IMG/VR virus record: IMGVR_UViG_3300030451_001205
Span: 1 to 32,332 of that record
Direction: 5' to 3' (one strand)
From: a virus
Length of the DNA: 32,332 nt
This document shows, piece by piece, positions 23,956 through 30,786 of the stretch. The position numbers and the translations under genes are program-made. How positions within the stretch are numbered: the first letter of the stretch is position 1; each line of letters opens with the position of its first letter. Below the pieces are notes generated by a model. The model did no database searches and was not told the DNA's origin. It was given only the letters and a program-made list of their open reading frames with translations.

Positions 23956-24228
23956 TTAACAATTCCAAGCTCTTAATGACTTATTTATTCTGCTATTTGG
24001 ATCTCTTCTTGTTTTTGCACTAGTTAATTTCTTTTTCATACCCTTCATTCTCGCACAAAAAGACTTTCTTCTTGCTGCGTCTTTTTTCGTTTTTGGCTTG
24101 GGAGCGGGTGGTTTTAAATTACCACCAGTAGCTCTATTATAAGAAGCTCTACCCTTGGCGTTTAATCCACCTTTAGGGTTTTTACCTTCTTTTCTTGTCC
24201 AAGCAGGACTTTTCTTTTTTCTAGGCAT
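23956..24228 (-). CDS. Small basic protein, KGGLNAKGRASYNR type
   Basis: 90 residues, strongly basic. SPAWTRKEGKNPKGG followed by LNAKGRASYNRATGGNLKPP is a highly distinctive signature which I recall from a domain of unknown function (I believe DUF6321) in marine phages and large eukaryotic viruses. The C-terminus contains two Cys (SFCARMKGMKKK; RAWNC). The charge and the conserved Lys/Arg pattern suggest nucleic-acid contact. It follows the 49-residue gene with no gap. Virion DNA-binding is a hypothesis; the family name is from memory. Confidence 0.75.
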   Translation of the reverse strand: MPRKKKSPAWTRKEGKNPKGGLNAKGRASYNRATGGNLKPPAPKPKTKKDAARRKSFCARMKGMKKKLTSAKTRRDPNSRINKSLRAWNC

Positions 24229-24378
24229 TTATCCTATATGCGGTTTTTGATTTGTTTTAACCATAACCGCTCCTCCATTTTTAAAACCTGTATTAGAATA
24301 ACCCATTTTTTTAACAACATCAGGTCTTTCTTTAGCAAGTTTTTTAAGTCCAGGGTTATCGTCTGGTATTTTCTTCAT
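24229..24378 (-). CDS. Small basic protein with FKNGGAVMV motif
   Basis: 49 residues, found by reading the gap between neighbours: MKKIPDDNPGLKKLAKERPD..., then VVKKMGYSNTGFKNGGAVMV and a short Lys/His tail. The ATG overlaps the stop of the 227-residue gene (ATGA) and its stop directly precedes the ATG of the next gene, so both junctions support translation. The motif FKNGGAVM(V/T)K is close to the repeats of the 70-residue protein at 25058-25270. Function unknown. Confidence 0.7.
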   Translation of the reverse strand: MKKIPDDNPGLKKLAKERPDVVKKMGYSNTGFKNGGAVMVKTNQKPHIG

Positions 24379-25058
24379 GATTCATTCTCCTCTTCTGCGT
24401 ATAGATTATCAAAAGTTATTCTTGGGTCAAGATAACTATTATGGATTTCTGCAGCATGAAGGTGTTGACTAGGTTTAAAATCGGGAGCACCTTCTCCTGT
24501 TTCCCATAAAGCAGGACTTGTCGCTCTAACTCTATTGTTAGGTAAAGCTACAATATTTCCTGTCCACTCTCCTGCATCTGTTAACTGCAACACATGACTT
24601 TGCTTGTGTTGTGCAGGATCATCTGCGATATGACTTTCTGTGTAATCCACAGTAAAAAGATACTTACCTTGATAAAATTCACCATCAATTTTACACAACC
24701 AAGGAGAAGAACTCACTCTTTCCATATTAATAACAGAGTGATTGTGTGAACTACAATCCCAAGGTTGAACTAAATGTGTTTCCATCATAATAGGCCATTC
24801 TTCTAAAGGAATGTCGGCAACTAAAGCAGTAATTGGCATTCTTGCCCACATGGCTCCCCCATGTATTGTATCTTCTGGTTCACCATCTGGTTCGCATCCT
24901 GTAAAAACAATCTGAAAACTTAAACATCTATCTGGTATTGTATTTACTGCAATAGCTAAACCATGAAGAAACTCTCCATGATATCTTTGGTGATTACACG
25001 TAAACTCTTTTCGCACCCAACACTTAAAGTGTGGAATGTTGCTTATTAAATAGGACAT
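24375..25058 (-). CDS. 227-residue protein of unknown function
   Basis: Begins MSYLISNIPHFKCWVRKEFT and is rich in His, Trp and Cys compared with its neighbours. Notable segments are GCEPDGEPEDTIHGGAMWAR, PLEEWPIMMETHLVQPWDCS, then HNHSVIN, and a C-terminal region with YLDPRITFDNLYAEEENES. Conserved Cys and His could bind a metal, but spacing fits no family I know. Proteins with the same opening are present in marine phages, without function as far as I recall. It sits as the only mid-sized, non-basic gene in a run of small basic ones; both ends overlap neighbours. Confidence 0.75.
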   Translation of the reverse strand: MSYLISNIPHFKCWVRKEFTCNHQRYHGEFLHGLAIAVNTIPDRCLSFQIVFTGCEPDGEPEDTIHGGAMWARMPITALVADIPLEEWPIMMETHLVQPWDCSSHNHSVINMERVSSSPWLCKIDGEFYQGKYLFTVDYTESHIADDPAQHKQSHVLQLTDAGEWTGNIVALPNNRVRATSPALWETGEGAPDFKPSQHLHAAEIHNSYLDPRITFDNLYAEEENES

Positions 25059-25270
25059 TAAGCTTTAGATACTTTATATCCCATTTTTCTAGCCATAGCT
25101 CTAAGTTGTGCTATTGTCATTTTTTTAGCACCACCTGCTTTTCCACCTTTGGTCATAACCTTACCACCATTACGATAGCCTTTGGTCATAACCTTACCAC
25201 CATTACGATAGCCTTTGGTCATAACCTTACCACCATTTTTCATACCTTTAGTTTTCATTCTTCCCATCAT
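25058..25270 (-). CDS. Small Lys/Gly protein with tandem NGGKVMTKGYR repeats
   Basis: 70 residues. After MMGRMKTKGM come KNGGKVMTKGYRNGGKVMTK, a further RNGGKVMTK unit and a basic tail with IAQLRAMARKMGYKV. The 11-residue unit VMTKGYRNGGK is repeated. AAGGAG lies about ten bases upstream of the first ATG, which overlaps the upstream stop (ATGA). The C-terminal 20 residues could form a small DNA-binding helix. Together with the other basic proteins here it may bind DNA, but the NGG motif also occurs in non-basic proteins of this phage. Function unknown. Confidence 0.7.
   Translation of the reverse strand: MMGRMKTKGMKNGGKVMTKGYRNGGKVMTKGYRNGGKVMTKGGKAGGAKKMTIAQLRAMARKMGYKVSKA
25151..25238. repeat. 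33-bp tandem repeat, about 2.7 copies
   Basis: Units start at 25151, 25184 and 25217; the first two are identical over 33 bases and the third matches over its first 22. They encode the VMTKGYRNGGK unit. The in-frame period permits expansion or loss of units. Confidence 0.92.
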
Positions 25271-25548
25271 GATTTTTTTCTCCTTTTTACTGATTTTACT
25301 CTTCTGGGTTTTCCTGCTGGCTGTCCAAGCCTGTTTTTTTGTCTAATCCTACTTCTTTTTTCTGAGGCTGTAAGTTCTGAGGCTGTTTTGGGAGTTTTAG
25401 AACTGATTCTCTTAGAGGGGCGACAATATGGAGTACCCCGTTTTTCACCCTTGCTACGGCCACACGCCTTCCCCGTTTTGACATCTTTCCAATCTTCCTT
25501 AAACCAACGCTTTAAAGCTAATCCTTCTTTTGTTTTTCTTACGGCCAT
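25267..25548 (-). CDS. Small basic protein, CGRSKGEKRGTPYCRPSKR type
   Basis: 93 residues. LKRWFKEDWKDVKTGKACGR followed by SKGEKRGTPYCRPSKRISSK and TPKTASELTASEKR forms a strongly patterned sequence with two Cys 18 residues apart, which could be disulphide- or metal-linked. I recall nearly the same signature in proteins of algal and other large eukaryotic viruses as well as marine phages (a DUF, I believe DUF5872, number uncertain). The C-terminus is Arg/Lys-rich. It lies in the block of basic proteins. Suggested role: a virion nucleic-acid-binding protein; not shown. Confidence 0.77.
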   Translation of the reverse strand: MAVRKTKEGLALKRWFKEDWKDVKTGKACGRSKGEKRGTPYCRPSKRISSKTPKTASELTASEKRSRIRQKNRLGQPAGKPRRVKSVKRRKKS

Positions 25549-25551
25549 TTT

Positions 25552-25845
25552 TTATCCAGCTTTTTTACTTTTATGTTTTTTTCTCAATGATTCCTTCGCT
25601 CTTTTTGCGATTAATGCTTGTTCTTTTTTCCCAGATACTTTGGCTCTTTGCTCCATGACAGTAAGGATTTGAATTTTCCTAGCGTATGGTTTCTTAATGT
25701 TTTTAACTTTTCTAGCAGTTTCCCTAGCATCTGCAACGGTAGCATACTTAATTGATACAGTATCTTTAGGATTTTCATCGGTATATAATCTCCTTTTACT
25801 TCCTTTTGGTTTTTTGCCCGTACCTACTTTTGGATCTTTTGACAT
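25552..25845 (-). CDS. Small basic protein, KGSKRRLYTDENPKDTVSIK type
   Basis: 97 residues. KPKGSKRRLYTDENPKDTVS then IKYATVADARETARKVKNI, KPYARKIQILTVMEQRA and a Lys-rich tail. The YTDENPKDTV signature is one I remember from marine phage and giant-virus proteins of unknown function. The middle is helical. It begins exactly after the stop of the upstream gene. Like its neighbours it is strongly basic, consistent with DNA or RNA binding, which remains inference. Confidence 0.77.
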   Translation of the reverse strand: MSKDPKVGTGKKPKGSKRRLYTDENPKDTVSIKYATVADARETARKVKNIKKPYARKIQILTVMEQRAKVSGKKEQALIAKRAKESLRKKHKSKKAG

Positions 25846-26136
25846 TTAAAAAATTCTCGTTGCTTTCCTTTTATTTTCTTGTACCTCTCCACAACCTGCC
25901 GCAACAAAAGCACCATTTTTAAATTTTTGCACAGGTAATCTTTTTGGATTATCTATAGCAGATATAATACCACCCTCTGCCTTTTTCACTGTTTTCTTTT
26001 TTTTCTTTTTTTTGCCACCAGTACCGTAGTTAGCCGCTCCTACCTTTCGGCATTTAGCTATTGCACCACTAGCGTAAGCGGAAGGAAAAACTCTATATCT
26101 AGCTTTTACTTTATGATAACAAGCGTCTTTAGGCAT
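25846..26136 (-). CDS. Small basic protein, FPSAYASGAIAKCRKVGA type
   Basis: 96 residues. MPKDACYHKVKARYRVFPSA continues YASGAIAKCRKVGAANYGTG, a very conserved signature (CY.KVK.RY.V.PSAYASGA...CRK.GA..W) which I recall from marine phages and nucleocytoplasmic large DNA viruses. It is followed by a run of Lys (KKKKKKKTVKK), then AEGGII and FKNGAFVAAGCGEV, variants of the GG motif found elsewhere in this phage. Cys6 and Cys29 may pair. The start overlaps the holin stop. Function unknown; DNA binding is plausible. Confidence 0.78.
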   Translation of the reverse strand: MPKDACYHKVKARYRVFPSAYASGAIAKCRKVGAANYGTGGKKKKKKKTVKKAEGGIISAIDNPKRLPVQKFKNGAFVAAGCGEVQENKRKATRIF

Positions 26137-26525
26137 TATTTCTTCCCTTTCGTATCAGTTTTATTGTACTTGTCTACGCTGCGTAATGTTGCGATTCCTA
26201 ACATCCCAGTTAAAATAGGCATCATCACACTCATATCAGCTTGAGGAACGTCTATTCCGAATCCTTGGCAAATTGGACTAATTAAATAATTTACCATTAA
26301 AGAAATTGCTCCAACCCATCCAATCATGGGTCGCCAAGACGATTGAAACCAATTTCCTTGTGCATCAGCTTTCAGAACCTCTAATTGAGCCATAATTACT
26401 TCATGACTTTGTTTTTCAGCCATTGTAGCTATTTCATGAGATAATTTTCTTCTAAGATCTTGGTCTGGAATAACCTTATCAAGAATATCACCTACAGGTT
26501 TAATTAAATTACTTAACAAACTCAT
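26136..26525 (-). CDS. Holin of the 3-TM gene-transfer-agent type
   Basis: 129 residues. After a helical, charged N-terminus (IKPVGDILDKVIPDQDLRRK; LSHEIATMAEKQSHEVIMAQ) comes NWFQSSWRPMIGWVGAISLM, the hallmark of the 3-TM holin family (Pfam 'Holin of 3TMs, for gene-transfer release'), with further hydrophobic segments around VNYLISPICQGFG and MMPILTGMLGIATLRS. The C-terminus is Lys-rich. It should form lesions in the inner membrane at the end of infection. No endolysin gene is visible in the window, so the partner is probably outside. The ATG overlaps the stop of the preceding small basic ORF (ATGA). Confidence 0.85.
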   Translation of the reverse strand: MSLLSNLIKPVGDILDKVIPDQDLRRKLSHEIATMAEKQSHEVIMAQLEVLKADAQGNWFQSSWRPMIGWVGAISLMVNYLISPICQGFGIDVPQADMSVMMPILTGMLGIATLRSVDKYNKTDTKGKK

Positions 26526-26674
26526 CTTTTACCTTTTTTAGAGTGTTTTTTATTATACCTTGTTCTTTGATCTTTTTCAATCTTACTTAAAGCTTTAGCT
26601 TGTCTTGCATGAGTTTTTGAAGCTTTTTTTAATCCGCCAATAACTTTTTTCAAAGGTTTTGTGTAATGTGGCAT
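26522..26674 (-). CDS. Small basic ORF before the holin
   Basis: 50 residues, found by reading the gap: MPHYTKPLKKVIGGLKKASK, then THARQAKALSKIEKDQRTRY and an Asn/Lys/Arg tail. About one residue in three is Lys or Arg. Both ends overlap neighbours (TAATG at the start, ATGA at the stop), strong support for a real gene despite its size. No family recognised. It could be a regulator of the neighbouring holin or a DNA-binding virion protein. Confidence 0.7.
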   Translation of the reverse strand: MPHYTKPLKKVIGGLKKASKTHARQAKALSKIEKDQRTRYNKKHSKKGKR

Positions 26675-26832
26675 TATTCAAACATTTCCCTAATCTTTGT
26701 TGCACTATCTTTTTTAATTCTTTTTTTATTTCTATCATATATTTTTTTAGATTCAACTATTTGTGGAGATTTTCTTTGTTGTAACATTTCTCTTGCAACA
26801 GGGTTTATTCTGTTAATTTTAGTAATTTTCAT
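26674..26832 (-). CDS. Small basic ORF after the EF-hand gene
   Basis: 52 residues: MKITKINRINPVAREMLQQR, then KSPQIVESKKIYDRNKKRIK and KDSATKIREMFE. Charged and helical. The RINPVA...L...R.....VE.KK.YDR.K pattern resembles small proteins I remember from marine phages, with no known role. The ATG overlaps the EF-hand gene stop (ATGA) and the stop overlaps the next ATG (TAATG). Confidence 0.7.
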   Translation of the reverse strand: MKITKINRINPVAREMLQQRKSPQIVESKKIYDRNKKRIKKDSATKIREMFE

Positions 26833-27194
26833 TTTGCTTGCACCGATAAATCATTACTTCTTTTACTATAAGCAGTGGCTCCCATAAAAACAGATACAAC
26901 AGCCGCTTGACTAACAAAAAAAGTATTTAAAAAACCACTAAACATATTTATTCTCTCAGCTTCTATAAAAGGAGTCATTAAAATGCCAACAAAAATAACC
27001 ATAGAACCCATAGCTACCCAAGCCATTAATCGTTGTTGATCTTGCATTTTATCTAAATTATTATGAATTTCTCTTTTGTGCTCTAACTCTTCCATTTTTT
27101 GAGCCATAGAAATCTCATTATCTGTGATTTCACCATCATTATCAATGTCTACATAATCCCAAGCACTTCCCTTTTGTAATTTTTTCTGTGTCAT
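26829..27194 (-). CDS. EF-hand protein with two membrane helices
   Basis: 121 residues from the ATG at 27194; an ATG 15 codons upstream (27239) is possible, but the chosen one overlaps the stop of the 35-residue ORF (ATGA). Residues 16-27, DIDNDGEITDNE, are a complete EF-hand loop: Asp at positions 1, 3 and 5, Gly at 6, Ile at 8 and Glu at 12, flanked by helices as required. Two membrane helices follow (about LMAWVAMGSMVIFVGILM and FLNTFFVSQAAVVSVFMGA). Only one EF-hand is seen, while these usually work in pairs, so dimerisation is implied. Calcium sensing in the cell envelope, perhaps linked to lysis because the 3-TM holin is close, is a hypothesis. Confidence 0.75.
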   Translation of the reverse strand: MTQKKLQKGSAWDYVDIDNDGEITDNEISMAQKMEELEHKREIHNNLDKMQDQQRLMAWVAMGSMVIFVGILMTPFIEAERINMFSGFLNTFFVSQAAVVSVFMGATAYSKRSNDLSVQAK

Positions 27195-27298
27195 CTGTAA
27201 AAATTCCATCCCGGTTGAATAAACAAAGTTTCTACCCATGCTAACAAAATGATGGCTAAAAGTATAGCTAATTTTACAATTCCATGTCTATCTTTCAT
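27191..27298 (-). CDS. 35-residue membrane peptide
   Basis: Found by reading the gap: MKDRHGIVKLAILLAIILLA, then WVETLFIQPGWNFYR. A short basic start is followed by one membrane helix (about 8-22). Its ATG overlaps the stop of the 152-residue gene (TAATG) and its stop overlaps the ATG of the EF-hand gene (ATGA). The size and charge resemble small holin or antiholin-like peptides; the role is not proven. Confidence 0.65.
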   Translation of the reverse strand: MKDRHGIVKLAILLAIILLAWVETLFIQPGWNFYR

Positions 27299-27756
27299 TA
27301 TAAAAAATGCCACAGAATATAAACTGCACCCAATGCTGCTCCAAGAGCAACCAACACAATAAAACCTATGGATAACATTTCAATTAGTTCTTCTTGTTGT
27401 TGTTTTTTAATCCGCATTCTTTCTTTTTCAGCTTCTTTTAACTCATCTATACGTTTTTTTCTTTCTGCTAAAATACCTGCCCAAGTTCCATGTCCAAATC
27501 TTTGATCTACTAAAACAGATACATTATATAATTCTTCTGCAGCTAACTTAGCGTCTAAAACTTCAGTAGCCACGCTTGAAATACTTAATCTATTTTTGTT
27601 AAATCTTTTCTTTTGAACTTCTTTTTCTGCATCAAGAAGATTATCTATATGACCTGCTATTTCAGAAATATCTTTACAAGTGTCAATATTCGATTTTATG
27701 AAGTCCACACTAGACTTCACCAATGCAATACCAGCAACGATTTCCCCAAAAACCAT
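27298..27756 (-). CDS. C-terminally membrane-anchored coiled-coil protein
   Basis: 152 residues. The start VFGEIVAGIALVKSSVDFIK is amphipathic, the middle is helical and charged (AERKKRIDELKEAEKERMRI, then KKQQQEELIEML), and the last 25 residues (IGFIVLVALGAALGAVYIL) form a membrane helix. There is a recognisable segment RFGHGTWAGILAERKK that I remember from marine phage proteins without function. Together with the next three membrane proteins it forms a membrane module after the portal. A spanin-like or lysis-regulating role is conceivable, though the anchor is at the wrong end for a typical inner-membrane spanin. Confidence 0.72.
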   Translation of the reverse strand: MVFGEIVAGIALVKSSVDFIKSNIDTCKDISEIAGHIDNLLDAEKEVQKKRFNKNRLSISSVATEVLDAKLAAEELYNVSVLVDQRFGHGTWAGILAERKKRIDELKEAEKERMRIKKQQQEELIEMLSIGFIVLVALGAALGAVYILWHFL

Positions 27757-27790
27757 TTTACTTCCAAAAAGATTAGCGTTTTAAGAAAGG

Positions 27791-27805
27791 CGTGGATTAC
27801 CCACG
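27791..27805. terminator. Weak hairpin across the portal stop codon
   Basis: CGTGG and CCACG form a 5-bp stem with a 5-base loop holding the portal stop codon. On the coding strand it is followed by CCTTTCTTAAAA, a poor T-run, while the plus strand has TTTTT. It may slow transcription or shield the mRNA end, but it is a weak candidate. Confidence 0.3.
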
Positions 27806-30265
27806 TTTTTGCATAGCTTCTCTCTGAACGGCTATGCGTTCTCTATTCACATCCGATCTCTCTTCCGCTATGTCTTCTTGGAGTTCGATCCTAGCAGCAT
27901 CTGCTACAGCTTGTTGCTGAATTCTGGCACGTTCTATGTCCATTCGCTCTTGGTCACTTACAGCTCTTCTTTGAGCTTCAGCGGCTTTTATTTGTAATTC
28001 TTGCTTCCTTATTTCAACAAGAGGATCTTGTTGACCTTGAGGAGGAGAAATACTAGCCATAAGTTCTTGAATAAGTTGTGCTTGTAATTGTGCAACTCTG
28101 TTTTCAATTTGCTCTGGAGTGAGCATTTGTGCTTGTTGAATTTGCTGTTGAGCCATCATAGGATCCATAGCTCCAGTTTGTGCAAGCATTTGTGCTTGTT
28201 GAGCTTGCATCTGTAACTCTTGCATTTCTGTTTGAACAATCATTCTAGCTTTAAAAGAGAGATGTTCAAAAATATGAGAATAAAATATACTCAATGCAGG
28301 AGGAGATGTTTGAACAAGAGTAGATTGCATAAGAGCTACGTGAGAAGCTATATGCGAATCATGATCTTGTTCGGGGAAAGCTTGAACTTTTTTGTTTTGT
28401 AAAATCATAGCATTTTCAATACTAGGATCTGTTGGTTGTGGTTGTGGCTCTGGTGGTAGTATTTGTTCAATGTTTTGTACTTCCAAAGCTTGATACATTC
28501 TCTGGTACGCCGCATGAAGATTGTGCATTTGCGGATTAGATTGAGCGAGTTGAAGTTGAGTTTGAGCTAGAGTGACTCGCTGCGCCATGGAGAAAATATT
28601 AGGGTCAGAAACAGGCAAAATATCGACCCTACCATCAAAATCCTGCATTTTTACTTCAGCAGACGCACCAGATACCTCGTAAGGATAAATAGGAGGGAGA
28701 TTTTCTGAAAATATCCTTGCGAGTAACCTAAATTCTGTTTTTTGAGAGTAATGAAGTCTTTTATGTATAGCAGACATGACTTTCATGCCACGCTCAAGCA
28801 ACGCAACTGTTGTTCCAACAGGCATTTCTTGACTCATATTACTAATTTGTTGATCTGCAATCGAAACAAATCGTCTACCACCCTCAATTAAGGATCCTAA
28901 CAACTGTGCAAGTGTTCCAGATGGTTCTTTAAAAGGTAATGGTATAATAGAATCTCTAATACTACCGCCGGGAGCGTCAATATCCCTAAATTCACCCGGT
29001 GAAAGCGGTTCATCATCATTTCTTATGCGAATTCCTCTTGCTTTAAAGCCAGATGGAAGATTTGCAAGCGTTCCTGCATCAATTAATTGTCTTAAAATAC
29101 TTGTTGCTGCTCTTCCTAGCCCACCAATCATGTGAATAAGGCCAAATCCATAAAAACCTAGACCGGGTAAGAACTTATAGTGAACAAAATACTGTCTTTT
29201 TCTCTTTGTTGGGTCATTTTGATCATAATTTCTAATAATTGATAGTATTTTACCAGAACCATGATCAATTGTTACAATATAAGGTAGTTTTATACCTGTC
29301 GGCTCTCCATCTTGCCCTATATCCTCAAAACCTTCTATGTCTAAATCAGCATGAATCTCTAAAATAGAATAGGAATCATCTGAATATCCTTTAGAAATAC
29401 CTTCTAACTCATCAATTTTATCTTTTATTGGGTCTTCTTCCCCTTCAGAAGAAGAAATGTCCTCATCTTTGAATATTCCTGCTACTTGTAGCTTTCTAAC
29501 TTCATTTTCATCCATGCGTAAAACATGAGTTACTCTTGGAGAGGTAGCTAAATCAGTAGCAGAATAAGGAATAATTAAGTCTTCAGAAGGAACAAATTTG
29601 GAAACAGCTCTGTTTTTTGTTGTATCAAAGTATACTTTTTTAAAAGTAGATCCAGATAAAGGTAAATAAAACAACATTTGATCAGTATCGGGGTCAAACT
29701 CCTCCATAACTTCAGTAATCTGATAGTTCATGAATTCTTTGACTCTAGTAGCTTGACTTTGCTTTTCTGTTGTTTCAACGCCTAAAACTTTAGTGCGAAC
29801 TGGACCACCCGCAGGTAGCATTTCTTTATACGCTTGTGCTTGAAACTGTGTTACTGATTCTGAAATTAAAGGATGCGTTACACCAGAAGCACCTTGAAAA
29901 GGTTCTGTTCTCTCTTGATACTGTATTCCAAGTAAATCTAAACCTTTTGTGTAAGCTTCTCGCCACTCGGAACTTGATTCTAGGTCTTCTTCATACTTTC
30001 CTCGTAAATCTGAAGATATCTCCCCCAGAATAGAGTCACTTAAAACTTCAGCTAAATTGGCATCATGATTATATTCTTCTGTAGCTACTTCTACTGATTC
30101 TCCTAACATCCCCTGCAAAGCTTGAACAATGGCTCCACCTTGACCATCATCAATAACTTCTGCGCCACCTTCAAATTCTTCAACTTGAGGAACTTCTATT
30201 TCTACCTCTGGTGCAGTTTCTTCGGCCGCGCCACCTTGCATAAATCCAGAATCAATATTTACCAT
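27797..30265 (-). CDS. Portal protein
   Basis: 822 residues. After an acidic N-terminal extension of about 80 residues come SSEWREAYTKGLDLLGIQYQ, ERTEPFQGASGVTHPLISES and VTQFQAQAYKEMLPAGGPVR, the typical opening of podovirus-type portals, then LPLSGSTFKKVYFDTTKNRA, FVPSEDLIIPYSATDL and LRQLIDAGTLANLPSGFKAR, the channel-lining part. The last 200 residues are Gln- and Ala-rich helices (LQMQAQQAQMLAQ and onwards), like the barrel or wing extension of P22-type portals. The protein would form the dodecameric ring through which DNA enters. It lies between terminase and head genes. AAGGAA precedes the ATG. Confidence 0.85.
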   Translation of the reverse strand: MVNIDSGFMQGGAAEETAPEVEIEVPQVEEFEGGAEVIDDGQGGAIVQALQGMLGESVEVATEEYNHDANLAEVLSDSILGEISSDLRGKYEEDLESSSEWREAYTKGLDLLGIQYQERTEPFQGASGVTHPLISESVTQFQAQAYKEMLPAGGPVRTKVLGVETTEKQSQATRVKEFMNYQITEVMEEFDPDTDQMLFYLPLSGSTFKKVYFDTTKNRAVSKFVPSEDLIIPYSATDLATSPRVTHVLRMDENEVRKLQVAGIFKDEDISSSEGEEDPIKDKIDELEGISKGYSDDSYSILEIHADLDIEGFEDIGQDGEPTGIKLPYIVTIDHGSGKILSIIRNYDQNDPTKRKRQYFVHYKFLPGLGFYGFGLIHMIGGLGRAATSILRQLIDAGTLANLPSGFKARGIRIRNDDEPLSPGEFRDIDAPGGSIRDSIIPLPFKEPSGTLAQLLGSLIEGGRRFVSIADQQISNMSQEMPVGTTVALLERGMKVMSAIHKRLHYSQKTEFRLLARIFSENLPPIYPYEVSGASAEVKMQDFDGRVDILPVSDPNIFSMAQRVTLAQTQLQLAQSNPQMHNLHAAYQRMYQALEVQNIEQILPPEPQPQPTDPSIENAMILQNKKVQAFPEQDHDSHIASHVALMQSTLVQTSPPALSIFYSHIFEHLSFKARMIVQTEMQELQMQAQQAQMLAQTGAMDPMMAQQQIQQAQMLTPEQIENRVAQLQAQLIQELMASISPPQGQQDPLVEIRKQELQIKAAEAQRRAVSDQERMDIERARIQQQAVADAARIELQEDIAEERSDVNRERIAVQREAMQKRG

Positions 30266-30279
30266 AATTATTCCTTTCT

Positions 30280-30786
30280 TTACGTAGCTCTAGGAAGCAT
30301 TTGTGCCAAACTGCTTATTCCACCTGGGGAGTTAATACCAAATATATTTTGTAATTTTTGTAGTTCATTTTGTTTTCTAACAAGTTCCTCTCCACCCGGA
30401 ATCATAGGAAAAGCACTGGGTATAGCAGGTGCAATATCAGGTATAGCAGGTCTAAAAGTCATTACGGATTGTCCAAAATCATCTTTACTCCCCACATACC
30501 TACCTTGGGGTTCAAGAGGTCGTATCTGAGGTCGTGTCTGAGGTGAAAACATAGAAAGAAATCTATTCCTATTTTGTGCTTGAATAGGTCTAGCAACTTG
30601 CATACCCATTGGCTGATTCATTTCTAATTCTGGAAAGCTTTCTGAAACTAGTTGTTCTACCTTTTGACCAAAATCATTCAATTGAGTGTTTGTAGATTGA
30701 TTTATCTGTGAACCTATGCCCATCAGTAAAGGTTGAATAAGACTAGCTATTCCCCTGCCACCAGTATTAAAAGGATTAAACATCAT
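30280..30786 (-). CDS. 168-residue protein of unknown function upstream of portal
   Basis: Starts MMFNPFNTGGRGIASLIQPL at an ATG overlapping the upstream stop (TAATG). A helical first third (NDFGQKVEQLVSESFPELEM) is followed by a Pro/Arg/Gln-rich, probably disordered centre (ARPIQAQNRNRF; QTRPQIRPLEPQG) and a C-terminal helix with EELVRKQNELQKLQNIFGIN. No family recognised. Position between terminase and portal suggests packaging or virion-associated roles. Confidence 0.68.
   Translation of the reverse strand: MMFNPFNTGGRGIASLIQPLLMGIGSQINQSTNTQLNDFGQKVEQLVSESFPELEMNQPMGMQVARPIQAQNRNRFLSMFSPQTRPQIRPLEPQGRYVGSKDDFGQSVMTFRPAIPDIAPAIPSAFPMIPGGEELVRKQNELQKLQNIFGINSPGGISSLAQMLPRAT

Noticed and set aside
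25151-25238. Possible CRISPR-like array
   Set aside because: The repeats are directly tandem without spacers and are read in frame as protein repeats.
25031-25672. Plus-strand ORF of 213 residues
   Set aside because: It spans the antisense of three coupled small genes, and its repeat (HNLTTITIAFG) is only the reverse reading of the 33-bp tandem repeat.
26829-27239. Longer EF-hand gene starting at the ATG at 27239
   Set aside because: The upstream 15 codons overlap the membrane peptide frame and have no clear ribosome binding site; the ATG at 27194 makes the usual ATGA junction.
30122-30529. Plus-strand ORF of 135 residues
   Set aside because: Antisense to the portal N-terminus and the preceding gene, with no start signal and no recognisable family.
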